64,000 nucleotides of DNA from Streptomyces sp. HUAS 15-9 (lineage in GTDB: Bacteria > Actinomycetota > Actinomycetes > Streptomycetales > Streptomycetaceae): contig NZ_CP106799.1 of the NCBI RefSeq assembly GCF_025642155.1, forward strand, positions 185,479 to 249,478, in the 5' to 3' direction. Numbering within the stretch: position 1 is the stretch's first letter; the number at the start of each line of letters is the position of its first letter. Shown one piece after another: positions 8,020 through 16,203 of this stretch. The notes beneath the pieces are model-generated. The model was given only the letters and a program-made list of their open reading frames with translations. It did not search any database and was not told where the DNA came from. A program made the position numbers and the translations under genes.

Positions 8020-8421
8020 CTACAGCGGCAGCGTCAGCCCGCCCTCCCGTACCTCCGGTGAGGTCGGTCCGCCCTCCGAACGCTCCGTCTTGCGCCCCTT
8101 CTTGCCCGGTGCCAGCGTGCGCGGGTCCACGGCCTCGGCCGGCGCCCCGGTCGCGTACAGCCCGTCGGGCACGGCGTCCCGGTCGTGCGGCAGCAGCCAG
8201 AACACCCGGCGCCGGAAGGTGCCTGAGGACCGCGACGGCTTGGCGCTGGGACCGAGCAGGGCGTAGCCGACCATACGTCCGTCGCGGTGGTAGGCGGGCC
8301 TGCCCTTGCGGGTGGGCAACCGGTCCAGACTCTGGCGTACGTAGTCCAGTTCCGTGATGTCCTCGAGCCAGACGAAGTCGACCTCGTGGATGATCTCGTC
8401 CTCTCCTATGAGGGCGCTCAT
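8020..8421 (-). CDS. Plasmid-associated hypothetical protein (DUF6009-like)
   Basis: 133 residues, no signal peptide or membrane segment. The pattern EIIHEVDFVWLEDI, DYVRQSLDRLPTRKGRP, MVGYALLGPSAKPSR and FRRRVFWLLPHDRD...DGLYATGAPAEAVDPRT recalls a family I remember as DUF6009, common on actinomycete plasmids beside replication genes; that name is from memory. Its start overlaps the stop of the helicase gene by 4 nt, so it is the last gene of the replication operon. Function unknown; a replication accessory role is inferred only from position. Confidence 0.7.
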   Translation of the reverse strand: MSALIGEDEIIHEVDFVWLEDITELDYVRQSLDRLPTRKGRPAYHRDGRMVGYALLGPSAKPSRSSGTFRRRVFWLLPHDRDAVPDGLYATGAPAEAVDPRTLAPGKKGRKTERSEGGPTSPEVREGGLTLPL

Positions 8422-9929
8422 GCTGTCTCCTCGTCGGCGACCAGTCCGATGCCCGGGTAGTACTTGCGCTGGTTGGACAGGATCATCTCCTTCGGAGACG
8501 CCAGCCCCACCACCTCTCGGACCCGCGCCGCGAAGGCCCGGGACGATATCGCCGGAGCCCCCTCATTTTGACACCACGTCTTGTAGGCCGCGTAGAGCTG
8601 GGCCTGTTCCGCTCTCAGATCCGGCCCGATACAGCACTCCTCCGACAGGAACCGCCCGGTGTGGTCCTCGGTCTCCGCGTACGCGGTGGTGGCGATGCGC
8701 ACCCGCTCCGGACCGGCGAGGTCCTTCTCGCCCCTCAGATAGCGGCGGGCGCCCAGGATCAGCCAGTTGAGGATGCCCGGCCCTTCCTCGGTGACCAGCA
8801 TGTCCGCCAGGTTGTCGATCTTGCGGTCGTCGGACACGACCCGCTCGAACGGGATCAGCCGCATCCGGCGCCAGAAGGCGAAGCCGCCGGTGCCCACCTC
8901 GGGCCGGTGGTTGCCGAGCAGCCAGAGCTTGTGGGTGGGCTGGAAGCTGAAGAAGTCCTGCCGCATCCGCCGCGCCTTGATCCGGTCGCCGCCGGTCAGC
9001 AGCTTCACCCGCGCCTCGTCGAACCGGTCCCCCGGCTTGACCTCGCTGCACACGATGACCCGCCGCCCGTGCAGCTCGGCCAGGTCGGTCGGATGCCCCT
9101 CGTAGGGCCGGGCCATCAGGAACCCGGGCGGCGCGGCGTCCGCGTAGTCGCCGACGAGCTTCATCAGCACGTCCAGGAGCACCGACTTGCCGTTCTTGCC
9201 GGAGCCGAACAGGAACGGCATCACCTGGCCGCCGACGTCCCCGGTGATGGAGTAGCCCAGCAGCAGATGCAGGAAGTCGATCATTTCCGCGCCCTCGGGC
9301 CCGTCGCCGAAGGTGTCGGTGAGGAACCGGTCCCAGCGCGGGGTCGGCATCGCCTGCGGGCCCGCGGTGGTGGAGCGGGAGTGGAAGTCCTTGTCCGGGT
9401 CGGGCGTACGGATCAGACCGGTGCGCAGGTCGACGATGCCGGCCGGGGTGCACAGCGCGTAGGGGTCGGCGTCCAGCCGAGCGGCGTTGAGCACCATGCC
9501 CGGCGCGGACCTGGCCTGGGTGAGCATCGCGTTCATGCCACTGGTGCTCAGCGCGCGCCGGCGGTGCTGCTGCAGCGCCGAGGCGCTGTGGGCGCCGCGC
9601 GGGTCGTCGGTCGCCAGGGACTCGGCCAGGTCCCCCGCGGCCCACATCACCGTGTCGTCCTCGTCGATCTGCCAGCGGGTGCTGTCCCAGCGGTACCAGC
9701 CGAGGCCGGGCACGTGCCGGTAGTCGTTGGAGTACAGCTTGACGAACAGTTTGGCGTTGCCACGGTCGCTGAGGGTGTCCGGCAGCAGCCCGTCAGCAGT
9801 GGCCTCCCCGTCCCCGCCCGTGCCGTGCCGGGGCTCGACGGCCTGCCGGGGCAGCTGGGCGCCGGGCTGGGCGAGGATCTGCGCGGCGACCGCCTGGGCG
9901 TCGAAGAGCGCGTTGTCGTCGGGGGTCAC
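8418..9929 (-). CDS. Plasmid replication helicase, D5/P4 primase-C type (SF3-like)
   Basis: 503 residues. N-terminal region with a D5-like motif (GLGWYRWDSTRWQIDEDD, about residues 75-95), then an AAA+/SF3 helicase core: Walker A LFGSGKNGKSVLLDVL (about residue 245), ADLAEL-type segment, sensor region LWLLGNHRPEVGTGGFAFWRRMRLIPF, which is characteristic of phage and plasmid P4-type helicases. It unwinds the origin during initiation. Overlaps the upstream primase gene by 4 nt and the DUF6009-like gene at its end. The origin-like iteron region lies just upstream of this operon, so this is very likely the Rep helicase of the linear plasmid. Confidence 0.88.
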   Translation of the reverse strand: MTPDDNALFDAQAVAAQILAQPGAQLPRQAVEPRHGTGGDGEATADGLLPDTLSDRGNAKLFVKLYSNDYRHVPGLGWYRWDSTRWQIDEDDTVMWAAGDLAESLATDDPRGAHSASALQQHRRRALSTSGMNAMLTQARSAPGMVLNAARLDADPYALCTPAGIVDLRTGLIRTPDPDKDFHSRSTTAGPQAMPTPRWDRFLTDTFGDGPEGAEMIDFLHLLLGYSITGDVGGQVMPFLFGSGKNGKSVLLDVLMKLVGDYADAAPPGFLMARPYEGHPTDLAELHGRRVIVCSEVKPGDRFDEARVKLLTGGDRIKARRMRQDFFSFQPTHKLWLLGNHRPEVGTGGFAFWRRMRLIPFERVVSDDRKIDNLADMLVTEEGPGILNWLILGARRYLRGEKDLAGPERVRIATTAYAETEDHTGRFLSEECCIGPDLRAEQAQLYAAYKTWCQNEGAPAISSRAFAARVREVVGLASPKEMILSNQRKYYPGIGLVADEETA

Positions 9930-11043
9930 GCGCGGCCTCCCGGGGACAACGGACGCTGCCGGCCGGCGCTCAGACCGGAACGGATGATGGCGCGGTAGCG
10001 CCGCTGCTGCCCCGGCCGGGCATGCTCTGCGGCCTCGTCCAGCACCCGCTCGGCCTCCTCCTCGGTCAAGTGCCCGGCGGCGACCAGTCCCCCGGCGGTG
10101 TAGGCGGCCCGGTTGAGTTTCTCCGAGAAGCCCGCCCCTTCGGACACGGCGGCACAGGCGGCCACTTCGGCCAGTACGGCGCTCAGGGCCCGCCCCGCGG
10201 CCGCGTGCCCTCCCCGGCGGCCAGCACGGCCTGCCGGGCCCGTGGCGGCACCGGGCGCGGCACGGGCACGTGCGCGGGCGGCAGATGCCCGGTGCGCTCC
10301 AGCTCGCGGGCCAGCCAGCCCGGCAGCGGCGCGGGCTCCCGCACCGGCCCGACAGGCTCGTACACCCCTGCCGCGGTCACGGTGCCCGGGGCGACGATGT
10401 ACCCGCCGTGCGCCCGTACGTCGACCTGCCAGGCCAGCGAACGGCCCCCGCCCGACCCGGTGGAGCACTGCCAGCGCTGTCCGCCCTGGGCCCGGTACCA
10501 GACGTGCAGGCCCCCGGAGGGCGTGCGCACGCGCAGGGTGTTCTCGTCGTCCGCGGGGCTTTGCTCGCCACGCAGAGCGGCCAGCACACCCATCGTATGG
10601 AAGCCGTTGGCGAGCCCGGTCAGATCGACACCGGCGGAGATCTCGATGCCCGGCAGCAGCCGGTCCCGCCCGGGCAGTTCCTGGGCGTGCGCGTCGATGT
10701 CCACGACGACCAGACTCGCGGGCCCGCAGGCGATTCCCACGCCGAAACGCGGGTTGGCCCCCCACCACTGCTCGACCCTGGCGTAGTCGAGGGTGGCGGC
10801 GTGGAACCCGTGGCACCAGCGCCCGGCGGCCGGGCAGCCGCAGTCCCGGTGGGTGTGCCCGGGCTCGCGGCAGGCCTCGCAGTTGCCCGCGGGCGTCTTG
10901 CGCCCCGGCGCCAGCGGGTGGACGGGCCAGCCCCGGCCGACGCACCAGCGTGCCGTTGCCAGCGATCTGGCGGCATCGCGCGGCTCGGGAGACGGCTGCC
11001 TTGAGTCGCTGCGCGGAACCCGCAGCTCAGCAGGCATCCACAT
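9926..11043 (-). pseudogene. Bifunctional primase-polymerase (prim-pol), frameshifted near 10,205
   Basis: The N-terminal frame (10183-11043) encodes a prim-pol domain: ARWCVGRGWPVHPLAPGRKTP, a Cys/His cluster (CEACREPGHTHRDCGC), the catalytic-type VVVDIDAH and RTPSGGLHVWYR. At about 10,200 it leaves the expected frame and stops. The neighbouring frame then continues GHAAAGRALSAVLAEVAACA and runs to RRYRAIIRSGLSAGRQ, ending at 9926 with the usual 4-nt overlap into the helicase gene. Restoring one G in the GGGGAGGG tract would join both into one ~370-residue protein that synthesises primers at the origin. A sequencing error is as likely as a real mutation, because the plasmid presumably replicates. 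Start taken at 11043; 11037 is also possible. Confidence 0.65.
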
Positions 11044-11655
11044 CCCCCATCAGCGACTGAAGCGACTCAACGACTGAGACAGATTAGCGAACCACGCAGA
11101 CAGAAGGGGACACAGGGAAAACAAAAAACCCTGCGTGTGTCGCCGAGTCGCTCCAGCGACTGAACGCAAATCCTCCAGCGACTCAAGCCACTTCGGTCGC
11201 TGTCTCAGTCGCTCAACGAAGTCGCAGGTCAAAGGGTACCCACACCCCAAAACAGCGACTGAAGCGACTCAAGGTCCCTATATATGACGTACACACGCGC
11301 ACACGCGCACGCGCGTTAGCCTTCATATACCCGGACCTTCGGTCGCTTCAGTCGCTGTTTCACCCATGAATCCCCGCCTGACCAGGCCTTTTCCTTCAGC
11401 GACCGAAGGCGACTCAAGCGACTCTCAGTCGCTCCTCTTCAGTCGCTGTCCACGCCCCCACCACATGAACCCCCGATTCGGGCAGCGACTGAACGCACGC
11501 AGCGACTCAAGCGACCCTGCAGCGAACCTGGACCCACCACCCCTCCCCCACCACCGGGACCCCGCACCCAACCTGGTCCCACAGTCGCTTCGGTCGCTTC
11601 AGTAGCTGCCCCCGCCCGGGCTCTGGTCCTGCTTCTGGTCCTGCCCAGGCTCTGG
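11044..11655. other. Putative replication origin with iterons
   Basis: About 600 bp without a gene, packed with direct and inverted copies of the core GCGACTGAAGCGACT and its half-site GCGACT / AGTCGC (for example 11053-11068, 11254-11270, 11341-11356, 11436-11455, 11482-11513, 11582-11602). The copies near 11252-11276 and 11335-11360 form a large imperfect inverted repeat whose arms end in AGGTCC / GGACCT; between them lie TATATATGACGT and an alternating CACGCGCACACGCGCAC tract. Iterons, an AT-rich pocket and adjacent primase-helicase genes are what an internal origin of a Streptomyces linear plasmid looks like. Confidence 0.75.
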
Positions 11656-12531
11656 TCACTGGACGCCCGGTCCGAGCCCGACCCAGAGGTCGTCGCTCTC
11701 GTGGATGACGTAGACCGGATCGGTCCTGGCCTTCCAGTCGACGGGAACGACGTAGTAGCGGCCGCCGCGTTCGATCAGGAGCCGCAGTCCCGTATAGCGG
11801 TACGGCATCCGCAGGTCCTTGCGAGCAAACTTCTCCTCCTGGACCCCGGGCGGGGGCAGGCTCAGCGGCCGGGTGCTGAGGAGCATCACGCTGGGCCAGC
11901 TCTGCACACGACTGGCGCGGACCCTGGCGTCCTTCTCCCCGAGTTGCAACGCGGTCTCGGTGAGCGCCCAGAACAGGCAGACGGCGGCGGCGAAGAAGAG
12001 CAGGCCCCAACGGCCCGCTCCCCCTGGCCGGCTGCCCTCGGCATGTGCGACCAGGCCCAGCAGGAATCCGACCGCGAGCGTGAGCGGGGCGGCCCATTCG
12101 TACGGCTGGATCCGTGACCAGAAGACCAGCAGCACCAGCCCGGCCGCCAGGACCACCGGGTAGACCCGTGCTACCGGAGCCAGGGCAGCGAGAGCCCGTT
12201 GAGCAGGCTGCCCGGACAGCGGACGCCGCATGACGTACCAGGGAGCGGTCGCCGCGATCAGGACGAGGACGACAGCCACGAGAACCGGAGACCGCAGCAG
12301 CTTCAGGCTCTGGAGCACCAGCGGGGCGAAGCCGAAGTCGAGGGAGTAGATCGAGAGATGGAAGTAGCCGTAGTACTGACTGCTATACATCGCCCCCAGA
12401 TAGAACATCAGCGCGGCGATGACGGATGCCTGCGCGATGACGGTCTTGAGGAGTGCCGTGGGGCCCGTCGGCCGGCTCCCGACACCTGTCCGTCCGGGCT
12501 GGGGCGCCAGGTCCTCCATGGGCTCACTCAC
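11656..12531 (-). CDS. Hypothetical integral membrane protein
   Basis: 291 residues. About five hydrophobic segments in the first two thirds (TVIAQASVIAALMFYLGAMY; the 80-105 region; VYPVVLAAGLVLLVFW; APLTLAVGFLLGLVA; WGLLFFAAAVCLFWAL) and a C-terminal soluble part ending RGGRYYVVPVDWKARTDPVYVIHESDD. No recognised family. Start overlaps the stop of the lipoprotein gene, so the two are co-transcribed. Could be an envelope partner of that lipoprotein. Confidence 0.65.
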   Translation of the reverse strand: MSEPMEDLAPQPGRTGVGSRPTGPTALLKTVIAQASVIAALMFYLGAMYSSQYYGYFHLSIYSLDFGFAPLVLQSLKLLRSPVLVAVVLVLIAATAPWYVMRRPLSGQPAQRALAALAPVARVYPVVLAAGLVLLVFWSRIQPYEWAAPLTLAVGFLLGLVAHAEGSRPGGAGRWGLLFFAAAVCLFWALTETALQLGEKDARVRASRVQSWPSVMLLSTRPLSLPPPGVQEEKFARKDLRMPYRYTGLRLLIERGGRYYVVPVDWKARTDPVYVIHESDDLWVGLGPGVQ

Positions 12532-12878
12532 GTGCCCTCAGGGGGAGACACTTCGGGAGCGATGGGAGCCGCGGGAGACGGCGGCGTGGCGGACGGGGCG
12601 AGGCTGGGACCGTCGTCATGGTCGCAGTCGGTGCATGTAGGGGGCGGCGGCGGCGACGGGACAGCGGTGCCGCCCGCAGACGACGACGCCGGCCTCGGCG
12701 AGGGGACTTGGGCCGTGCCGGACAAGGACGGCGATGTCGTCGTCGGCGACGCCTCCGGGGTGCCGGCGGAGGGACTGGTGTCCGGCTTGTGATCGGAGTC
12801 GCGGCAGCCGACGACCACAAAAGCACCCGACAGGGCGAGCATGCAGACGATGACCATTCGTCCAGCCTTGCCCGACAT
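12528..12878 (-). CDS. Small Pro/Ser/Thr-rich lipoprotein
   Basis: 116 residues: a basic start, hydrophobic MVIVCMLALSGAFVVVGC with a lipobox-like VVGC, then a low-complexity Pro/Ser/Thr/Ala tail with a CTDCDHDD motif. Predicted to be exported and lipid-anchored. Coupled to the downstream membrane protein gene by a 4-nt overlap. Function unknown. Confidence 0.55.
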   Translation of the reverse strand: MSGKAGRMVIVCMLALSGAFVVVGCRDSDHKPDTSPSAGTPEASPTTTSPSLSGTAQVPSPRPASSSAGGTAVPSPPPPPTCTDCDHDDGPSLAPSATPPSPAAPIAPEVSPPEGT

Positions 12879-12980
12879 GCGCCCTCCTTCGTTGCGTGCG
12901 AGAGTAACGCCGTTCAGGCAGCTGGACGGGACACCCGCACAAGGTGCCCAGCCGCATCATCCGAGCGGCGGACACGGGGG

Positions 12981-12997
12981 CTATTACGCCGTAATAG
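12981..12997. repeat. parS-like palindrome, copy 2
   Basis: Perfect CTATTACGCCGTAATAG in the intergenic region between the lipoprotein gene and the next membrane protein gene. Confidence 0.6.
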
Positions 12998-13018
12998 CCC
13001 CCGGCCCTACCCCCGGCC

Positions 13019-13609
13019 CTACCCCCGACACGGGCCGTCGACAACAGAGCCGGTGTCGTCCGCCGTGTCCGGGATGGTGGCGCAGACCTGCTTGCCGCTG
13101 TCGGAATCGGTCACGGTCACGTGCCCGCTCTTGTCGAAGGAGTCCTCTGCCCGCGCCTCGTACACGCTGTCGGAGGTCACCACCGACGAGTCCAGCGTGA
13201 CGTCGCGCGGCGAGGTGCTGCACGGCGACGGAACGTATGTGGCCGCGCCGCCGGACCCGGGTTGGCTCGGATAGACGAAGGTCGGTTGCGCGGAGGCGGG
13301 GTCACAGCTGCGGGCCGAGTCCAGCGCCTCGCCGATGATCCGGCGACCGGCCGCATGCAGCCCATCGCTTGCCTCCTGTTCCTCGAAGGCCTCGCCCAGC
13401 AGCACGAGTCCACCTACGGCGCACATGGTCAGTCCTAGCCCGAACAGCCAGTTGGTCAGGCGCTTGGCAGTGGGCTCCCGCCGCGTCAGCGCGGCCGCCA
13501 CGCCGGCCGTGAGGACGACCACCGCGCCGGCCCCGAGCAGGGCCCAGGCCGGCCCGGTCGAGATGGGCCCTGTGTTCAGTCCGTTGGGTGGCAACGGCTG
13601 AGCGATCAC
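13019..13609 (-). CDS. Hypothetical membrane-anchored protein
   Basis: 196 residues with two N-terminal hydrophobic segments (PAWALLGAGAVVVLTAGVAA and LFGLGLTMCAVGGLVLLGEA) and a soluble C-terminal half with four Cys that may be extracytoplasmic (RSCDPASAQPTFVYPSQPG, VPSPCSTSPRD, KQVCATIPD, GPCRG). No family recognised. Confidence 0.55.
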   Translation of the reverse strand: MIAQPLPPNGLNTGPISTGPAWALLGAGAVVVLTAGVAAALTRREPTAKRLTNWLFGLGLTMCAVGGLVLLGEAFEEQEASDGLHAAGRRIIGEALDSARSCDPASAQPTFVYPSQPGSGGAATYVPSPCSTSPRDVTLDSSVVTSDSVYEARAEDSFDKSGHVTVTDSDSGKQVCATIPDTADDTGSVVDGPCRG

Positions 13610-13622
13610 CAGGCGCCCCCGG

Positions 13623-14171
13623 TCATGACCGCCGCCCGCCGAACTCCCAGTCGTGCACCTCGATATCGGCGTACCGCTCCGCCGTCAGGATGGCGCGCGC
13701 CGTCTTTGGATCGGGCGCCCGGACCAACGCCGCCGTGCCCAGCCAGGCGGCGCCGTCGTCGGACAGCAGCGGCCCGTAGGCGATCAGCTCCTCCTGATCG
13801 GGCGGCACCGCGAGGTCGGCGGCCTGCCCCGTACCGAGTCCGAGGACCAGGTACCGGCTGCCGCCGCTCCGGCCACCGGGGAAGTCCCACATGGTGCGCC
13901 CCAGCATGTTGCGCCACCGCCGCAGCAGCACGTCCCGGTAGACGCCTGCCTGATAGTTCGGTTCCTCGAAGGCGAACGCACGAGCGGCGGCGGCATCGGG
14001 CAGATCGAGGATGTGCAAGCTTCCGGTGACGGTGTCGTCGTCGGCGAAGGTCGGACCCCGGGCGATCATCTCCTTGGCATACCGGTCCATGTAGGACCAG
14101 TGCTCTTCCAGCAGTTCGTCGCGCAACGGCAGGGAGCCGGGCCTGTCGCGGTGGTAGCAGAGGAACTCCAT
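13623..14171 (-). CDS. YCII-like / dimeric alpha-beta barrel protein
   Basis: 182 residues from the ATG at 14169-14171 (a GTG at 14177 is an alternative). It contains two YCII-type half-modules: EFLCYHRDRPGS..LRDELLEEHWSYMDRYAKEMIARGPTFADDDTVTGSLHILDLPDAAAARAFAFEEPNYQAGVYRDV, and a second, ELIAYGPLLSDDGAAWLGTAALVRAPDPKTARAILTAERYADIEVHDWEFG. YCII proteins are dimeric alpha-beta barrels of mostly unknown function; some are dehalogenase- or lactonase-like. Separate from its neighbours by short gaps. Confidence 0.75.
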   Translation of the reverse strand: MEFLCYHRDRPGSLPLRDELLEEHWSYMDRYAKEMIARGPTFADDDTVTGSLHILDLPDAAAARAFAFEEPNYQAGVYRDVLLRRWRNMLGRTMWDFPGGRSGGSRYLVLGLGTGQAADLAVPPDQEELIAYGPLLSDDGAAWLGTAALVRAPDPKTARAILTAERYADIEVHDWEFGGRRS

Positions 14172-14245
14172 ACCCACAGCCTCTCTTCAGGGAGGCGACC
14201 GGGTCGAGCGGGTTTCACAGCACTGGCCACCCGACAGCCTCAGGG

Positions 14246-14262
14246 CTATTACGACGTAATAG
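14246..14262. repeat. parS-like palindrome, copy 3
   Basis: Perfect CTATTACGACGTAATAG. Confidence 0.6.
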
Positions 14263-14405
14263 AGCCGCCCCCTCCCCCACCCACCCCGCTCAACGCCTGA
14301 GCACCTGAGCACCTGAGCGCCCGTCCACGCGGACTCAAGTCCCCCCGGTCAGGCTGCTCGCGGAAACGCGTCACACCCGCCCGGCAGCCGGAAGGAAGCC
14401 CGCCG

Positions 14406-14726
14406 ATGGCCTCAGCACCGTGGAACTCGACGTTCGAGACCGTCCTCCAGCGCGGCCTGCCCGGGCTGGGCAAGGACAAGGCGCCCGTGGCCGATGAGCC
14501 TCTGGAGACCTACGGCCTGGACTCCCTGGCCCTCATCGGCATCGTCAGCGCACTGGAGTCCTCGTTCGGTATCAGCCTCGCCGGCCAGGTCGTCGTACCC
14601 GTCCGCAGCCTGACCGCCGGTCAGCTGTGGGGCATCGTCTCGGCCGCGCTCCAGCCCGCCTGGGACACCTTGCGCCCTGCCTCCCGCCGCGCCCCCCAGG
14701 GCCCTAGCCCCTGGGCCATCGCCTGA
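14406..14726 (+). CDS. Free-standing acyl carrier protein
   Basis: 106 residues. The core PLETYGLDSLALIGIVSALESSFGI contains the phosphopantetheine attachment motif GLDSL (Ser near residue 40) followed by the helix II pattern of PKS/FAS-type carrier proteins. The C-terminal 25 residues are a low-complexity tail. There is no synthase or ligase next to it; neighbours are a YCII protein and parAB. It may serve the polyketide or hormone genes at the left edge, or be a remnant of another pathway. Confidence 0.75.
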   Translation: MASAPWNSTFETVLQRGLPGLGKDKAPVADEPLETYGLDSLALIGIVSALESSFGISLAGQVVVPVRSLTAGQLWGIVSAALQPAWDTLRPASRRAPQGPSPWAIA

Positions 14727-14768
14727 CGCCGCCCACTCGCCACTCCCCCACTCCATCACTGCCCCACC

Positions 14769-14830
14769 CCATTACGGCGTAATAGCCCGGGCGTCCCGTT
14801 GATCCCGCCCCGGCTATTACGCCGTAATAC
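14769..14830. repeat. parS-like palindromes, copies 4 and 5 in front of parA
   Basis: CCATTACGGCGTAATAG (14769-14785, one mismatch to the consensus) and CTATTACGCCGTAATAC (14814-14830, one mismatch), 28 bp apart, about 110-170 bp upstream of parA. Confidence 0.6.
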
Positions 14831-14889
14831 GTCTTGGTACGACGCCCACGCACCCTCTGCCCCCCACTGGGACCGGCCAACTTTCCCTA

Positions 14890-14928
14890 ACTAACGTGTC
14901 GGACGAGATTTTGATCAAGCACGTTAGT
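14890..14928. promoter_or_regulatory. parAB operator-like inverted repeat
   Basis: ACTAACGTG (14890-14898) and CACGTTAGT (14920-14928) form a perfect 9-bp inverted repeat separated by 21 bp, immediately upstream of parA. The distinct sequence from the parS-like sites suggests an autoregulatory operator bound by ParA. Confidence 0.5.
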
Positions 14929-14940
14929 AAGGTAGCCCCC

Positions 14941-16203
14941 ATGAGTTCTCCAGCCACCTCCAGTGACCGCGAGAAGGTCGTCTCCAAGCTGCCGGGTTGG
15001 CTCCGGCAGGACCTCAAAGTCAGGGCCGCCCAGCACGGCCTCGAGATCCAGAGCGCCGTCGAGGAGGGCATCACTGCCTGGTGCGCCCTCGCCTCCGCCC
15101 TGGAACCCGTCGACACCTCAGGTGCCGACTCCTTCTCCACCTTCCTCCCCCAGGGCCAGTGGGACGAGTTCAAGCGCACGGCCACCGATCGCGGGGTCTC
15201 CCTCATCCAGGGCCTCGCCCAGTCCGTCAGGCTCTGGCTCGACACCAACCCCGCCCCCGACGTCGTACGCCCGGCCGTCACCCGCCGCATCGTCGTCTGC
15301 AACCAGAAGGGTGGCGTCGGCAAGACCGCCATCACCGCGGGCACCGGCGAGGCGATGGCCGAGGACCCCAACAAGCTCCACCCGGTCCGCGTGGCCAAGC
15401 AGTTGGTCGCCGCCCTCCGTGCCGTCGAGACCGATGAGCCCGAGACCATGACCGACGACCCGCTGGACGTCGAGAGCCTCCCCGGCCTCGGCATGCGCGT
15501 CCTCCTGGTCGACTTCGACCCCCAGTGCCACCTCACCAACCAGCTCGGCGCAACCCCCGTGCCGATGAACGGCGACAGCCTCACCAACCATATGGCGGGC
15601 GACTCCAAGGGAGACCTCCGCGACCTCATCGTCTCCATCGACGACGACAACTTCGACGGCCGCCTGCACCTTCTCCCCGGCTGCAACGACGCCTTCCTCC
15701 TCGACGTGCGCCTCTCGGCCGTAAGAGCCCGGGAAGCCGCTCTCGAACGGGCCCTGGCCCCCCTGGAAGCCGACTACGACGTCATCCTCATCGACTGCCC
15801 GCCCAGCCTCGGCCTCAGCATGGACGCCGCCGCCTACTACGGCCGCCGCCGCGACAACGAGAAGCCCGGCCAGTCCGGAGCCCTCGTCGTCGTCCAGGCC
15901 GAGGACAGCTCCGCCGACGCCTACGAACTCCTCACCACCCAGATCGAGGACCTGCGCGCAGACCTCTCCCTCGAAATCGACTACCTGGGCATCGTCGTCA
16001 ACCTCTACGACGGCCGCCGCGGCTACATCGCCACCTCCTCCCTCCAGGGCTGGGTGGACATAAAGGATCCGCGGGTGGTGGGCCTCGTCGGGGACCTGAA
16101 GGAACAAAAAGAAGCAGTCCGCATGAAGCAGCCGTTGTTGTCCTACGCCCCCAAGTCCCAGCAGGCCGTCAGCATGCGCGCCCTGGCCCGGGAGATCTCA
16201 TGA
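14941..16203 (+). CDS. parA: Plasmid partition ATPase ParA
   Basis: 420 residues from the ATG at 14941; an in-frame GTG at 14896 lies inside the operator and is unlikely. An N-terminal extension of about 115 residues (GWLRQDLKVRAAQHGLEIQSAVEEGI..., a possible DNA-binding region as in large plasmid ParAs) precedes the deviant Walker A CNQKGGVGKTA (near residue 120), Walker A' LLVDFDPQCHLTNQLG and Walker B VILIDCPPSLGLSMDAA. An insertion after Walker A (AEDPNKLHPVRVAKQL...) is unusual. With ParB it moves plasmid copies apart on the nucleoid. Stop overlaps parB start (ATGA). Confidence 0.93.
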   Translation: MSSPATSSDREKVVSKLPGWLRQDLKVRAAQHGLEIQSAVEEGITAWCALASALEPVDTSGADSFSTFLPQGQWDEFKRTATDRGVSLIQGLAQSVRLWLDTNPAPDVVRPAVTRRIVVCNQKGGVGKTAITAGTGEAMAEDPNKLHPVRVAKQLVAALRAVETDEPETMTDDPLDVESLPGLGMRVLLVDFDPQCHLTNQLGATPVPMNGDSLTNHMAGDSKGDLRDLIVSIDDDNFDGRLHLLPGCNDAFLLDVRLSAVRAREAALERALAPLEADYDVILIDCPPSLGLSMDAAAYYGRRRDNEKPGQSGALVVVQAEDSSADAYELLTTQIEDLRADLSLEIDYLGIVVNLYDGRRGYIATSSLQGWVDIKDPRVVGLVGDLKEQKEAVRMKQPLLSYAPKSQQAVSMRALAREIS

